Assembly: GCF_008801925.2 (NCBI RefSeq)
Contig: NZ_CP062804.1
Coordinates: forward strand, 744,001 to 808,000
Direction: 5' to 3'
Source of the DNA: Cupriavidus basilensis
GTDB taxonomy: Bacteria > Pseudomonadota > Gammaproteobacteria > Burkholderiales > Burkholderiaceae
DNA length: 64,000 nt
Shown here: piece by piece, positions 8,781 through 18,038 of the stretch
How positions within the stretch are numbered: the first letter of the stretch is position 1
How the letters are laid out: the number at the start of each line of letters is the position of its first letter
Notes under the pieces: generated by a model
Told to the model about the DNA's origin: nothing
What the model saw: only the letters and a program-made list of their open reading frames with translations
Databases searched by the model: none
Position numbers and translations under genes: made by a program

Positions 8781-11700
8781 TCGGGAGAAGGCACCGGGGT
8801 CGTGCCAATTTGCCGCGTCAGATCATCCAGCAGGGTTTTGGCCTCTTGCCAGTCGGCGGTATCGGCGCCCTCGCCGAGGCTGCCATGGATCGCCGCCAGC
8901 GCATCGCGCGCCGCGTTCAGCTTTCCTTGTTGGCGCCACAGGCCGGCCAGGCTTAGCGCGGCCTGCAGTTCCAGTGACCTGGCACCCTGGGCGCGGGCGA
9001 CCGCGATCGCTTTCTGAAAGCATGCTTCGGCTGCATCGCTGCCGGTGGTCTGGAAGGGCGCCAGGCTTGACTGCCGGAGTATCAGTTCTCCCTTGAGGCG
9101 ATGCAGCGTCGCTTCGTCAAGCCGCTCTCCCGTTTCTTCTGCCAAGGCTTGGGCCTCGGCCAGCGCATCCAGTCCGGCCTGGATTTGCCCTGCCCCTCCG
9201 TAGGCATGCGCGAGCAGGGCCAGGAGATTGGGTTGTCCCAGCGCCGCGCCGGTTTCCTGATAGGCGGCCAGGCCCCGCTGTATCTGGGCTATCCCCTGCG
9301 CATGATCCCCCTGTTCGGCCAGCACCCAGCCTAGCAGGACGGTTCCCCACGCCAGATAGATCGGGAATCCCTGCTCGTACGAGACCGCGATGGCGGCCTC
9401 GGCGTACTCCCGGGTCAGTTGCACCTCCCTGCGGCACAGGTGCACTTCAGCCGCGAAGACAAGGCAAAGTGCGAGGTTAAAGGCGTCCGGGCGCGCCCTG
9501 GCCATCGCCAGGGCCTCCTGGCTGCGCGTGCGGGCCTGATCCGGCATGCCGAGGTACCACAGGACCCAGCCCAATGTGCTCATGGCATGGACGGCCGGAT
9601 CGCGCCCGTATCCCATGAGAAAGTCATACACCGGCGGGTCCGGGCGCTGCAAGGCCAGCACCTGTTCGATATGGTCGCGGGCCATGTCCAGCTTGCCAAG
9701 GCGGAACACCGTGGCGCCGATCGCGCGATGCGCCTCCGCAAGCTGCTTGGGCTTGTGCGTTTGCAGGGCGAGGCCAAGCAGCCGTTCCCCAATTGGGTGT
9801 GCGATCTCGTATTGCGCACGCAGCTGATAAAACGCCCACAGTCCGAGCTGAGCCGAGAACGCGTACGGTGTTTGCTTCTCCTGCTCGCACAAGGCCAGCG
9901 CGCGCTGGTAGTTTGCCTCCACCTCCGGGGAGGCCTGACCGCGAGCAGCCATCAGGGCCGGGCCGAGGGTGAGCAGCAGCGTGAGTTCCTGGCGCGTGCG
10001 TTCGGGGTTATCCGGCATCCGCTTGAGCAGTTCGATGGCGGTGCTCAGGTGCCGGATCGCTTCAGCCTGGGCCGAACGCTGCAGGGCCTGCTGGCCGGCA
10101 CAGTGAAGGTAGGCGACCGCCTTCGGGATATTGCCGCTATGGCTGTAATGGTGCGCGAGCTCGCTGCAGTAGTCCTTCAGCCGGCCATGGAAAAGGGCCT
10201 CGATGGCCTGGGCCGTGCTCTCATGCAGCGCGCTGCGCCGCTCGCTAAGCAGCGAATTGCCGGCGACCTCCTGCGTCAGGGCGTGCTTGAAGGCGTACTC
10301 GATTTCCGGGAATGCGGGCCGCTCGTAAATGAAATCCGCCGCCTGCAGGTCGGCCAGAAGCGGGCGCAGCTTGTCTTCGGCCAGGCCGGTGACGTGCAGG
10401 ATGAGACTCAATGGAAACTCCTTGCCGATCACGGCCAGGGTCTGCAGCAGTTCCTTCTGGGCGAGCGGGAGCCGGTCGATACGGGCCGCGAGCACGCCTT
10501 GGACGGTGGTGGGGATGTGCAGCAAGGCGGGCGCCTTCTCGATGCGGTAGCAGCCGGGCTGGCCGAGCAAGGCGGTCTCCTCGACCAGTGTCTGGACCAC
10601 TTCCTCCATGAAAAACGGATTGCCTTCGGTCTTGTCCAGGATGAGTCGCTTCAGCGGCACCAGGCTGCGGTCATCACCGAGCAGCGCGCAGAGCAGTCCC
10701 TGGGCTTCGGCCGGGCCCAATGGCTGCAGGCTCAGCTGGGTGTAGTTGCCTTCGGCGCCCCAGTCATGGGAATACTCCGGGCGGTAATTGACCAGCAGGA
10801 TGATCCTTGCCCCCGGCACATGGTCGACAAGCAAATTGAGGAAGGCCTCGGTTTCGCTGTCCAGCCATTGCAGATCCTCGAAAATGACCTCGAGGGGCTG
10901 ATTCAGGCTCTCGCGCACCAGCAGGCAGGCAATCGCTTCGAAGGTGCGCTGACGTCGGATCGACGCGTCCATGGTCGGCAGTGCCGAGCCGGGTTCGATG
11001 CTCCCGAGCAGATAGAGCAAGTAGGGCAGATGACGTTCCAGGGAACGCTCCAGCGTGAGCAGCCTGCCGGTCACCTTCTCGCGGCAGCTTCGGTCGCTGT
11101 CCTGCGCGGTGATCTGAAAGTAGTTTTTCAAAAGCTCGATCAACGGTAAATAGGCGAAGGCCTTGCCGTGCGAAACCGAGAACGTCTCCAGCGCCAGGCA
11201 GTCTGCCTGCGATCGCGCCTTGAACTCGTGGAACAGCCGGGATTTGCCGACCCCGGCCTCGCCAACCACCGCAACGACCTGCCCTCGGCCCGCCTCGGCC
11301 AGCGCCAGCGCGTTGTGCAACTGTTCCAATTCGGCCTGCCGGCCCACAAACCTGGCCAGGCCGCGGTGCGCCGCGACTTGCAGGCGCGTGCGCATGGCCC
11401 CGAGGCCCATCACCTCATAGACCGCCAGCGCATCCCGGACGCCTTTGACATGTGTGGTGCCCAGGGCCTTGAACTCGAAATACCCCTCCGTCAGCTTATG
11501 GGTGGATTCGCTGACGAGGATGGACGCCGGCGTAGCGATACCTTCCATGCGCGAGGCGATGTGGATCGTGTGCCCGACCGGATCGTAGTCCGTATGCAAG
11601 TCATCCTTGCGAATCGAGCGCACCACGACCTCGCCCGTGTGGATGCCGATCCGGATCTGAAGCGGTATGCCTTGCTCCAGACGGACCCGGTCACTGTGCC

Positions 11701-12241
11701 GGCGCATCGCTTCCTGCATGCGCAGGGCTGCGTACAGGGCCCGCAGGGCATGGTCCTCGTGGGCAATGGGCGCGCCGAACAGCGCCAGGATGCCGTCGCC
11801 GAGGAACTTGGCCACGTAGCCTTCGTAGTGGTGCACGGCCTCCATCATCAGCGTCACGACGGGGTCGATGAGGCGGCGCGTTTCCTCCGGGTCCAGGTCC
11901 TGGGTCAAGGCCGTCGAGCCCGCCATATCGGCAAAGAGAGCCGTGATGGTCTTGCGTTCACCTGCCGTCCCGCCCCGGGCCTCCATTGCCGCCTGCTCAG
12001 CCAGGATGCGCCCGGCCAGATGGGGTGGCGTGTAGTGGACAGGGGCCGCAACTGATGGCCTGGAAGGCAGGGGCGGTCCTGATGGGGAATCCAGGAGCGC
12101 AACGCCACAGGCGCGGCAGAACCTGGCAATGGAGGTGGCCTCCTCGCCGCACTGCGGGCACATGCGCGCAAGCCGCGCCCCGCACGCCTCGCAGAAGTTG
12201 GCGCCTGCGAGGTTCGCGTAGCCGCAATTCGCGCAGCGCAT
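8777..12241 (-). CDS. Zinc-ribbon / class III nucleotide cyclase / AAA ATPase / TPR regulatory protein
   Basis: The 1154-residue multidomain protein begins with two zinc ribbons (C3-C6-C17-C20 and C28-C31-C42-C45). A class III cyclase domain follows at about 95-280, with metal-site aspartates in ALFADMAGST (Asp105) and KFLGDGILALFG (Asp149). Next is a signalling ATPase with Walker A VVGEAGVGKSRL (about 326-337), then a long helical TPR-like tail. The start ATG at 12241 has GGAGGCGAT directly upstream; the open frame runs 21 codons further without homology. Similar cyclase-ATPase-TPR proteins are widespread in Burkholderiales. Whether the cyclase is active cannot be decided here. It forms an operon with the HD protein. 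Confidence 0.85.
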   Translation of the reverse strand: MRCANCGYANLAGANFCEACGARLARMCPQCGEEATSIARFCRACGVALLDSPSGPPLPSRPSVAAPVHYTPPHLAGRILAEQAAMEARGGTAGERKTITALFADMAGSTALTQDLDPEETRRLIDPVVTLMMEAVHHYEGYVAKFLGDGILALFGAPIAHEDHALRALYAALRMQEAMRRHSDRVRLEQGIPLQIRIGIHTGEVVVRSIRKDDLHTDYDPVGHTIHIASRMEGIATPASILVSESTHKLTEGYFEFKALGTTHVKGVRDALAVYEVMGLGAMRTRLQVAAHRGLARFVGRQAELEQLHNALALAEAGRGQVVAVVGEAGVGKSRLFHEFKARSQADCLALETFSVSHGKAFAYLPLIELLKNYFQITAQDSDRSCREKVTGRLLTLERSLERHLPYLLYLLGSIEPGSALPTMDASIRRQRTFEAIACLLVRESLNQPLEVIFEDLQWLDSETEAFLNLLVDHVPGARIILLVNYRPEYSHDWGAEGNYTQLSLQPLGPAEAQGLLCALLGDDRSLVPLKRLILDKTEGNPFFMEEVVQTLVEETALLGQPGCYRIEKAPALLHIPTTVQGVLAARIDRLPLAQKELLQTLAVIGKEFPLSLILHVTGLAEDKLRPLLADLQAADFIYERPAFPEIEYAFKHALTQEVAGNSLLSERRSALHESTAQAIEALFHGRLKDYCSELAHHYSHSGNIPKAVAYLHCAGQQALQRSAQAEAIRHLSTAIELLKRMPDNPERTRQELTLLLTLGPALMAARGQASPEVEANYQRALALCEQEKQTPYAFSAQLGLWAFYQLRAQYEIAHPIGERLLGLALQTHKPKQLAEAHRAIGATVFRLGKLDMARDHIEQVLALQRPDPPVYDFLMGYGRDPAVHAMSTLGWVLWYLGMPDQARTRSQEALAMARARPDAFNLALCLVFAAEVHLCRREVQLTREYAEAAIAVSYEQGFPIYLAWGTVLLGWVLAEQGDHAQGIAQIQRGLAAYQETGAALGQPNLLALLAHAYGGAGQIQAGLDALAEAQALAEETGERLDEATLHRLKGELILRQSSLAPFQTTGSDAAEACFQKAIAVARAQGARSLELQAALSLAGLWRQQGKLNAARDALAAIHGSLGEGADTADWQEAKTLLDDLTRQIGTTPVPSPE

Positions 12242-12331
12242 ATCGCCTCCTGACCGCCTTTGCCCACCCTGGATGATTAGACGCGCGATCGGCTCTTGTA
12301 GCAAGCCAGGCGTCTCGATGGATCCGCGTGC

Positions 12332-13240
12332 CTAAGTCCCCATCTCCACCCGCTGCGCCAGGAAATCCAGCAGCGCCCGCACCCGCGCCGGCAAGTGGCG
12401 GCCCTGGCCCAGGTACACCGCATGCACCGCCTCCAGGTCGCCGGGGTTGAACGCTTCGAGCAGCGGCACCAGCCGCCCGGCGGCGATGTCCTCGCGGACC
12501 TGGAACACGGCCATCCTGGCCAGCCCCAGCCCGCCGACCACGATCCGCCGCAGCGCGTCGCCATTGCTGGTCATGGCATTGCCCAGCGGCGCCACCATGG
12601 TGGCTTGCCCGCCTTCGAGCATCGGCCAGCCTTCGATCGCGCGCGCGTAGCCTAGCTTCAGGCAGTTGTGCCCGGCCAGGTCGGCGGGCACGCGGGGCGT
12701 GCCGCAACGCGCCAGGTAGGCGGGCGCGCCCACCACCACCATGCGGGTCTCGCCCAGCTTGCGGGCCATCAGCTGCGAGCTCTTCAGCTCGCCGGCGCGG
12801 ATCGCCACGTCAGTGCGCTCTTCCATCAGGTCGATGACCTGGTCGGTCAGCACGATATCGAGCTGGATGTCCGGATACAGCGCCAGGAACTCCGGCACCA
12901 GCGGCAGCAGGAAGTGATCGCCAAAAGGCACGTTGGCATTGATGCGCACGCGGCCGTGGGGCGCGGCGCTGGCGGCGGCACCGCGTTCGGCATCGTCCAG
13001 GTCGGCCAGCACGCGCACGGCGCGTTCGTAGAAGGCACTGCCTTCCGCCGTGAGCTCGATGCGGCGCGTCGAGCGGTTGACCAGGCGAGCGCCGAGCCGG
13101 GCCTCCAGCCGCGCCACCAGCTTGCTCACGGCCGACGGCGTCATGCGCAAGGCGCGCGCGGCGGCGGAAAAACCGCCCAGTTCCACCACCCGCACGAACA
13201 CTTCCATCTCGCCGGAGCGATTGACTTCGAGCCTCGACAT
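12332..13240 (-). CDS. LysR-family transcriptional regulator
   Basis: This 302-residue LTTR has the winged helix at residues 10-65 (FVRVVELGGFSAAARALRMT, then PSAVSKLVARLEARLGARLV). A co-inducer domain follows that begins near the conserved GRVRINANVPFG. It belongs to the DhcR/AaeR-like group common next to transporters and oxidoreductases. It is divergent from the MFS exporter 164 bases away, so it likely controls that gene and itself. Confidence 0.9.
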   Translation of the reverse strand: MSRLEVNRSGEMEVFVRVVELGGFSAAARALRMTPSAVSKLVARLEARLGARLVNRSTRRIELTAEGSAFYERAVRVLADLDDAERGAAASAAPHGRVRINANVPFGDHFLLPLVPEFLALYPDIQLDIVLTDQVIDLMEERTDVAIRAGELKSSQLMARKLGETRMVVVGAPAYLARCGTPRVPADLAGHNCLKLGYARAIEGWPMLEGGQATMVAPLGNAMTSNGDALRRIVVGGLGLARMAVFQVREDIAAGRLVPLLEAFNPGDLEAVHAVYLGQGRHLPARVRALLDFLAQRVEMGT

Positions 13241-13242
13241 TG

Positions 13243-13255
13243 TGAATTCAATTCA
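13243..13255. promoter_or_regulatory. Candidate LysR operator
   Basis: TGAATTCAATTCA is a 5-base inverted repeat (TGAAT/ATTCA, 3-base centre) beginning three bases upstream of the LysR start codon, in the divergent promoter gap shared with the MFS exporter. An autoregulatory LTTR site is inferred. Confidence 0.4.
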
Positions 13256-13404
13256 TAAATGTTGTTCGTGCGGGCAGTCTACCGCACCAATCTCCCCGTC
13301 CCCATACTTCGCTGCATGCTGCTCCGGCGTCCTGGACTTCATGGACGTCCTGGACTTCCCGGATTGCATGTAACCCGTATCGCATACCGCTTCAAATATT
13401 TCCT

Positions 13405-14598
13405 ATGCCACTCGCTCTCTATGCCTTGACCGCCGGCGCCTTCGGCATCGGCGTCACAGAATTCATCATCATGGGCCTGCTGCTGGAGGTCGGGACCGAC
13501 CTCGGCGTCTCCATCGCGGCGGCGGGCCTGCTGATTTCGGGCTATGCGCTTGGCGTGGTGGCCGGCGCGCCGGTCATGACCGCGCTGACCGCCCGCTGGC
13601 CGCGCAAGACGGCGCTGCTGAGCCTGATGGTGATCTTCACCATCGGCAACGCGGCCTGCGCGCTGGCGCCGAACTATGCGTTGTTGATGGCCGCGCGGGT
13701 GCTCACCGCGCTGGCGCATGGCACGTTCTTTGGCGTGGGCTCGGTGGTCGCCACCGGGATGGTGGCGCCGCACAAGCGCGCGTCGGCCATTGCCGTGATG
13801 TTCACCGGGCTGACGGTGGCGAGCGTGCTCGGGGTCCCGTTCGGCACCTGGCTCGGCCAGGCCTACGGCTGGCGCGCCAGCTTCTGGGCGGTGGCCGCCG
13901 TTGGCTTGCTGGCGGTGCTGGTGATTGCCTTGGCGGTGCCGGCCGAGCGCGAAGCCCCGCAAGCGCCCGACCTGCGCCGCGACCTGCGCGCGCTGATGCG
14001 CCGGCCGGTACTGCTGGGGCTGCTGACCACGGTGCTGGGCTATGCCGGCGTGTTTGCGGTGTTCACGTATATCGCGCCGATCCTGACGCAGATCACCGGC
14101 TTTGCCGACAGCGCCGTCTCGCCCATCCTGCTCGTCTTCGGCGTGGGCCTGGTGGCCGGCAACCTGCTTGGCGGCAAGCTGGCGGACCGCCATCTGCAGG
14201 CCACCGTGCTTGGCAGCATGCTGGCGCTGGCCGTGGTGCTCGGGCTGATGAGTTTTGTCCTGCACAGCAAGGTGCTGTCCGTGATCTTCATCGGCCTGCT
14301 GGGCGTGGCCGCCTTCGCAACCGTGGCGCCGCTGCAGATGTGGGTGCTGGAGCGTGCCAGCGGCGCAGGGCAGAGCCTGGCGTCGAGCTTCAATATCGCC
14401 GCCTTCAACCTGGGCAACGCCATCGGGGCGTGGCTGGGCGGGGTGGTCATCACCCGCGGTCCGGGGCTTGGCGCCGTGACCTGGGTGGCGGCACTGGTGC
14501 CGGTAGCGGCAGTGGCCGTGGCGTTGCTGGCCATTCGGCTCGATCGTGGCACGCCGGCGGAGGGTGGGGTCAAGCTGGCCTCGCCGCCTTTGCATTGA
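13405..14598 (+). CDS. MFS transporter, DHA1-type exporter
   Basis: This is a 397-residue, 12-helix MFS protein. The N-terminal GAFGIGVTEFIIMGLLLEVG, the loop sequence TARWPRKTALL and the motif-C-like GLTVASVLGVPFGTWLGQ in helix 5 are typical of DHA1 drug and sugar efflux proteins such as the YdhP/AraJ group. The substrate is unknown. Divergence from a LysR gene suggests inducible efflux of an aromatic or toxic compound. Confidence 0.88.
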   Translation: MPLALYALTAGAFGIGVTEFIIMGLLLEVGTDLGVSIAAAGLLISGYALGVVAGAPVMTALTARWPRKTALLSLMVIFTIGNAACALAPNYALLMAARVLTALAHGTFFGVGSVVATGMVAPHKRASAIAVMFTGLTVASVLGVPFGTWLGQAYGWRASFWAVAAVGLLAVLVIALAVPAEREAPQAPDLRRDLRALMRRPVLLGLLTTVLGYAGVFAVFTYIAPILTQITGFADSAVSPILLVFGVGLVAGNLLGGKLADRHLQATVLGSMLALAVVLGLMSFVLHSKVLSVIFIGLLGVAAFATVAPLQMWVLERASGAGQSLASSFNIAAFNLGNAIGAWLGGVVITRGPGLGAVTWVAALVPVAAVAVALLAIRLDRGTPAEGGVKLASPPLH

Positions 14599-14680
14599 TT
14601 TCGGCGCATTGCGTTGCGGTCGCGCGGGCGCTCGCATATGCTGGCGGCTATCCAGCCACGGGCCGCCGGCCCTTCATTCG

Positions 14681-15235
14681 ATGCAAACCGCTCTGATCGT
14701 GATTGACGTACAACGTGGCCTGTTCGACGACGCGCCACGCCCGGGCGATGCCGATGCCGTGCTCGGCCGTATCAACGGCCTCGCGGCACGGGCGCGCGCA
14801 GCCGGCGTGCCGGTGGTGTTCGTGCAGCACGAGCAGGCTGGCGGCGCGCTATCGTTCGGCTCACCAGGCTGGGAGTTGGAGCGCACGCTGGTCGTCACGG
14901 CCGGCGACCACCACGTGCGCAAGACCACGCCCGACTCCTTCCTGCATACGGAACTCGCTGCGCTGCTGGACCGCCTGCGGGCAAAGCACCTGGTCATCTG
15001 CGGCTATGCCACCGAGTTCTGCGTGGACACCACCGTGCGCCGCGCCGCCGGGCTTGGCTATGCGATCACGCTCGCCGCCGACGCGCACACCACGCACGAC
15101 AAGCCGCACGCCAGCGCCGAGCTGATCCGGCGCCACCACAACGCCACGCTGCCGGCCATCACCAGCTTCGGCCGGCCGATCCGGGCGCTGGCTTCGGAAG
15201 TCATCGGGTTTGGCGGCGGCGCGGCGGTCGGCTGA
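14681..15235 (+). CDS. Isochorismatase-family cysteine hydrolase
   Basis: The 184-residue protein has the complete triad pattern of this family: Asp9 in ALIVIDVQRGLF, a lysine in HVRKTTPDSF, and the nucleophilic cysteine in VICGYATEFCVDTTVR. Family members hydrolyse amides or vinyl ethers (nicotinamidase, peroxyureidoacrylate and N-carbamoyl hydrolases). The open frame begins upstream at 14546, but only the ATG at 14681 gives the standard N-terminus. It follows the MFS gene by 82 bases and may be co-transcribed. Confidence 0.88.
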   Translation: MQTALIVIDVQRGLFDDAPRPGDADAVLGRINGLAARARAAGVPVVFVQHEQAGGALSFGSPGWELERTLVVTAGDHHVRKTTPDSFLHTELAALLDRLRAKHLVICGYATEFCVDTTVRRAAGLGYAITLAADAHTTHDKPHASAELIRRHHNATLPAITSFGRPIRALASEVIGFGGGAAVG

Positions 15236-15302
15236 GGCAAGAGACAGAAAAAGAGTAGGCAGCATCGTCAAAGCAAAATCAACCCAGGACAACCACCCCA
15301 CC

Positions 15303-15608
15303 ATGATCACCTGCTACCTGCGCTATATCGTCGACGCCAACAAGCTCAAGGAGTTCGAGCACTACGGCAAGCTGTGGATTCCGCTGGTCGAGAAATTCGG
15401 CGGCCAGCATCATGGCTACTTCCTGCCGTCGGAAGGCGCCAACAACGTGGCGCTGGCCTTGTTCTCCTTCCCCAGCCTTGCGCTGTACGAGGTGTATCGC
15501 AACCAGTCCTTCGACGATCCGGCGTGCCAGGCGGCGTTCCGCTACGCGCAGGAAACGCAATGCATCGTCAGCTACGAGCGTAGTTTCTTCCGGCCGGTGT
15601 TCGAGTAA
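15303..15608 (+). CDS. NIPSNAP family protein
   Basis: The 101-residue single-domain protein has the NIPSNAP dimeric alpha/beta-barrel pattern: MITCYLRYIVDANKLKEFEH at the start, GYFLPSEGANNVALALFSF in the middle and ETQCIVSYERSFFRPV at the end. The function is unknown. The ATG follows the isochorismatase-like gene by 67 bases, consistent with one unit. The stop codon lies inside a GAGTAAGGC triplicate. Confidence 0.85.
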   Translation: MITCYLRYIVDANKLKEFEHYGKLWIPLVEKFGGQHHGYFLPSEGANNVALALFSFPSLALYEVYRNQSFDDPACQAAFRYAQETQCIVSYERSFFRPVFE

Positions 15609-15712
15609 GGCGAGTAAGGCGAGTAAGGCGGAGCAAACCAACACATCGCGCGCGCGGCCGCGCTGTGTGCCTTCACCGAGCCTTCACCGAGCCTTCACCG
15701 GGCCTTCACCGG
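15603..15712. repeat. Two short tandem repeat tracts in a convergent gap
   Basis: GAGTAAGGC occurs three times in a row at 15603-15629, overlapping the NIPSNAP stop. GCCTTCACCG(A/G) occurs four times at 15669-15712, just before the MocR-type stop codon. Both look like slippage products in a gap between convergent genes. No terminator with a T-run was seen. Confidence 0.8.
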
Positions 15713-15716
15713 GCCG

Positions 15717-17231
15717 TCAGCGCACCATCGCCTGCCCGATCAACTGCCCCAGCAGCTTCACCCCTTCCTCGATCCGCTCTTCCGCAATGGCCGTATAGCC
15801 CATGCGCAAGTGTGGCGACGGCGCATCGGTAGAAAAGAACACATCCCCCGGCTCGATGATGACGCCGTGCGTGAGCGCGATCGCGGCCAGCTTGCGGGCG
15901 TCGAGCCCGGGCGGGCCCTCCACCCAGAACGATGACGCGCCGGGCGAGTTGCGCGCGCGCGCCTGCGGCAGGTGGCGCGCCAGCATGTCGCGCAGGATCT
16001 CGGCGCGGCGCTGGAAGATGGGCGCCACGCGCCGCAGCAGCGCATCATGGTGGCCCAGCGAGATGAACAGCGCCGTGGCGCGCTGGTTGTTGGCGGGCGG
16101 ATGGCGCAGCATGAAGCGGCGCAGCGCGCGCGCCTGGCGGATCACGGCGGCGGGGGCGACGATGTAGCCGAGCCGGATGCCGGGCACGAAGGATTTGGAC
16201 AGGCTGCCCACGTAGATCACGCGGCCATCGCGGTCCAGGCTTTTCAGCGCGGGGATGGGCTGCGTCAGCGCCGGGTTCTCGGTGTCGTAGTCGTCCTCGA
16301 TCAGCACCACGTCGTGGCGGCGGGCTTCGAGCAGCAGCGTCTCGCGCCTCTCCAGTGGCATGGTGGCCGTGGTGGGGCATTGGTAGCTGGGTGTGATGAA
16401 GGCGTAGTCGCACTGGGCCAGCGCGTCGTCGGGGCACAGGCCGGACTCGTCCACCGCCAGCGGCACCACCTCGCGCGCGCGCATGCCGAAGATGTGGCGC
16501 GCATCGTTATAGCCCGGTTCTTCCAGCCCGACCCGCGCGCCTTGCATCAGCAGGTCGGCCAGCAGATAGAGCGCGTTTTGCGCGCCCATGGTGACCATGA
16601 TCTCGTCGGGGTTGGCCCACACGCCCCGGCGCGGCAGGATGTGCTTTTGCAACTGCTCGATCAGCAGTGGATCGTCACGGTCGATCAGGTCCGACGCCCA
16701 GCCCCGGATCTCCAGCACGGCCAGCGCCATGCGCGAGCATTCGCGCCAGTCGGCAGTGGGAAACAGCGCGGGGTCGAACTGGCCGTAGATGAAGGGGTAG
16801 GGATAGTTTTGCCACTCGCTGGGCTTGACGATCGCACGTTTGCCGGTCATGTCCGGCAGCCGCGCGTCCCAGTCCGGGCCGCCTTCGCCTGCGTCCTCGG
16901 GCATGGCCGCACTAATGGCCCGGGCCTGCGCTGAGCCAGGCCTGGCGGCGCTGGGCAACTGTTCCACCACGAAGTAGCCGCGCCGCGGCCTGGTCTCCAG
17001 GAAGCGCTCCTCGACCAGTTGCTGGAAAGCCAGGATCACCGTGTTGCGGGCGATGCCCAGCGTGGCCGCCAGTTCGCGGCTGGAGGGCAGGGCGCTGCCT
17101 TCCGGCAACTGCCGGGCGAGAATGGCCGACACCAGCTGCTGGCGCAACTGCGCCTGCAGGCTGACGCCGGAATCGGAGGAAAGCTGCAGCAGCCGGTTCC
17201 AGAATGTGTTTGCCTTGCCTACGCTTGCCAT
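15717..17231 (-). CDS. tauR: MocR-type (GntR/aminotransferase) regulator, probable taurine regulator
   Basis: The 504-residue protein has a GntR winged helix at about residues 24-90 (LPSSRELAATLGIARNTVIL) and a fold-type I aminotransferase domain. The PLP lysine is in GSLSKSFVPGIRLGY (Lys346). MocR-type regulators sense PLP adducts of amines. TauR, which activates taurine catabolism in Rhodobacter, is of this class. Here it lies directly downstream of sorA-sorB and the rest of the taurine unit on the same strand, which supports the TauR assignment. The same architecture also fits GabR- or PdxR-like regulators, so the gene name is an inference from context. Confidence 0.7.
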   Translation of the reverse strand: MASVGKANTFWNRLLQLSSDSGVSLQAQLRQQLVSAILARQLPEGSALPSSRELAATLGIARNTVILAFQQLVEERFLETRPRRGYFVVEQLPSAARPGSAQARAISAAMPEDAGEGGPDWDARLPDMTGKRAIVKPSEWQNYPYPFIYGQFDPALFPTADWRECSRMALAVLEIRGWASDLIDRDDPLLIEQLQKHILPRRGVWANPDEIMVTMGAQNALYLLADLLMQGARVGLEEPGYNDARHIFGMRAREVVPLAVDESGLCPDDALAQCDYAFITPSYQCPTTATMPLERRETLLLEARRHDVVLIEDDYDTENPALTQPIPALKSLDRDGRVIYVGSLSKSFVPGIRLGYIVAPAAVIRQARALRRFMLRHPPANNQRATALFISLGHHDALLRRVAPIFQRRAEILRDMLARHLPQARARNSPGASSFWVEGPPGLDARKLAAIALTHGVIIEPGDVFFSTDAPSPHLRMGYTAIAEERIEEGVKLLGQLIGQAMVR

Positions 17232-17367
17232 GCCGCTCCCGTTGCTGTGGCCGGTGCCGTGGACGCCGTTGTGGGGGTGCGCCGGGCCGTTGTCGTGTGC
17301 GGCAGATTATGGGCGAAGCCGCGCGCCGGGGAAATGCGGGTTGCCCGCAGTCCGGCGCCACGGCCCC

Positions 17368-18027
17368 TCAGCGGCCGAGGATCCACCCCGCCAGGCTTTG
17401 CAGGTCTTCCTTGGAGAGCGCGGCATAGGCCGGCATTGGCACTTGCCCCCACTTGCCCGCGCCGCCCGCGCGGATGTTCTGCGCCACCAGCGCCGCGGCG
17501 CCCGGCTGGTTCGCGTACTTGGCCGCCACCTCCTTGAACGCGGGCCCCACCACTTTCTTGTCGACGGCGTGGCAGGCGGTGCAGCCATTGGCCGCAAGCA
17601 GGGCCTGGGGATCATGGCTGGCCACAGTTGTGGCAGGGGCGGCCGGCGCCGGCGCGCTGCCTTGCGCCGCGGGCGCCGCAGCGTAGGCCGTGCGCTCCGC
17701 GCCATAGGTCTTGGTCAGGTAGTCGACCATGGCGGGGATGTCTTCATCCGCGAACGGCGCGCCGAAAGGCTTCTTCATCTTCTTGACCGTCGCCTCCCAG
17801 TAGCCGCGCGGCGACGATGGCGGTTGCGTCAGCACATACTGCGCGGAGTGGCAGGTCATGCAGTTCTGCTGCACCAGGCGATAGCCGGGCAGGTCGCTCG
17901 GCGTGTAGCGCGCGGTTTCCGGCGGCAGCGTGATTTCCAGTGCCTGCGCGGCGCTGGCCATGCTGGCAGCGCACAGGGCAAGGGCGAGTATTCCGCTGTG
18001 GCGGCGCAAGGGCTTGGCGAATGGCAT
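17368..18027 (-). CDS. sorB: Cytochrome c subunit of sulfite dehydrogenase
   Basis: The 219-residue protein has a signal peptide and two c-type heme motifs, CMTCH at residues 56-60 and CTACH at 149-153. It immediately follows the molybdoenzyme gene, as in sulfite dehydrogenases SorAB/SoxCD-like, where it passes electrons to the respiratory chain. SorB of Starkeya carries one heme; the two motifs here suggest a diheme version. The ATG at 18027 is chosen because AAGGAG lies six bases upstream. An alternative ATG at 18042 would overlap the sorA stop (ATGA). The protein is periplasmic. Confidence 0.75.
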   Translation of the reverse strand: MPFAKPLRRHSGILALALCAASMASAAQALEITLPPETARYTPSDLPGYRLVQQNCMTCHSAQYVLTQPPSSPRGYWEATVKKMKKPFGAPFADEDIPAMVDYLTKTYGAERTAYAAAPAAQGSAPAPAAPATTVASHDPQALLAANGCTACHAVDKKVVGPAFKEVAAKYANQPGAAALVAQNIRAGGAGKWGQVPMPAYAALSKEDLQSLAGWILGR

Positions 18028-18038
18028 GGTGGCCTCCT

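Noticed and set aside
9419..11149. 576-codon plus-strand open frame
   Set aside because: Antisense to the cyclase/ATPase/TPR gene; no domain and shadow-type composition.
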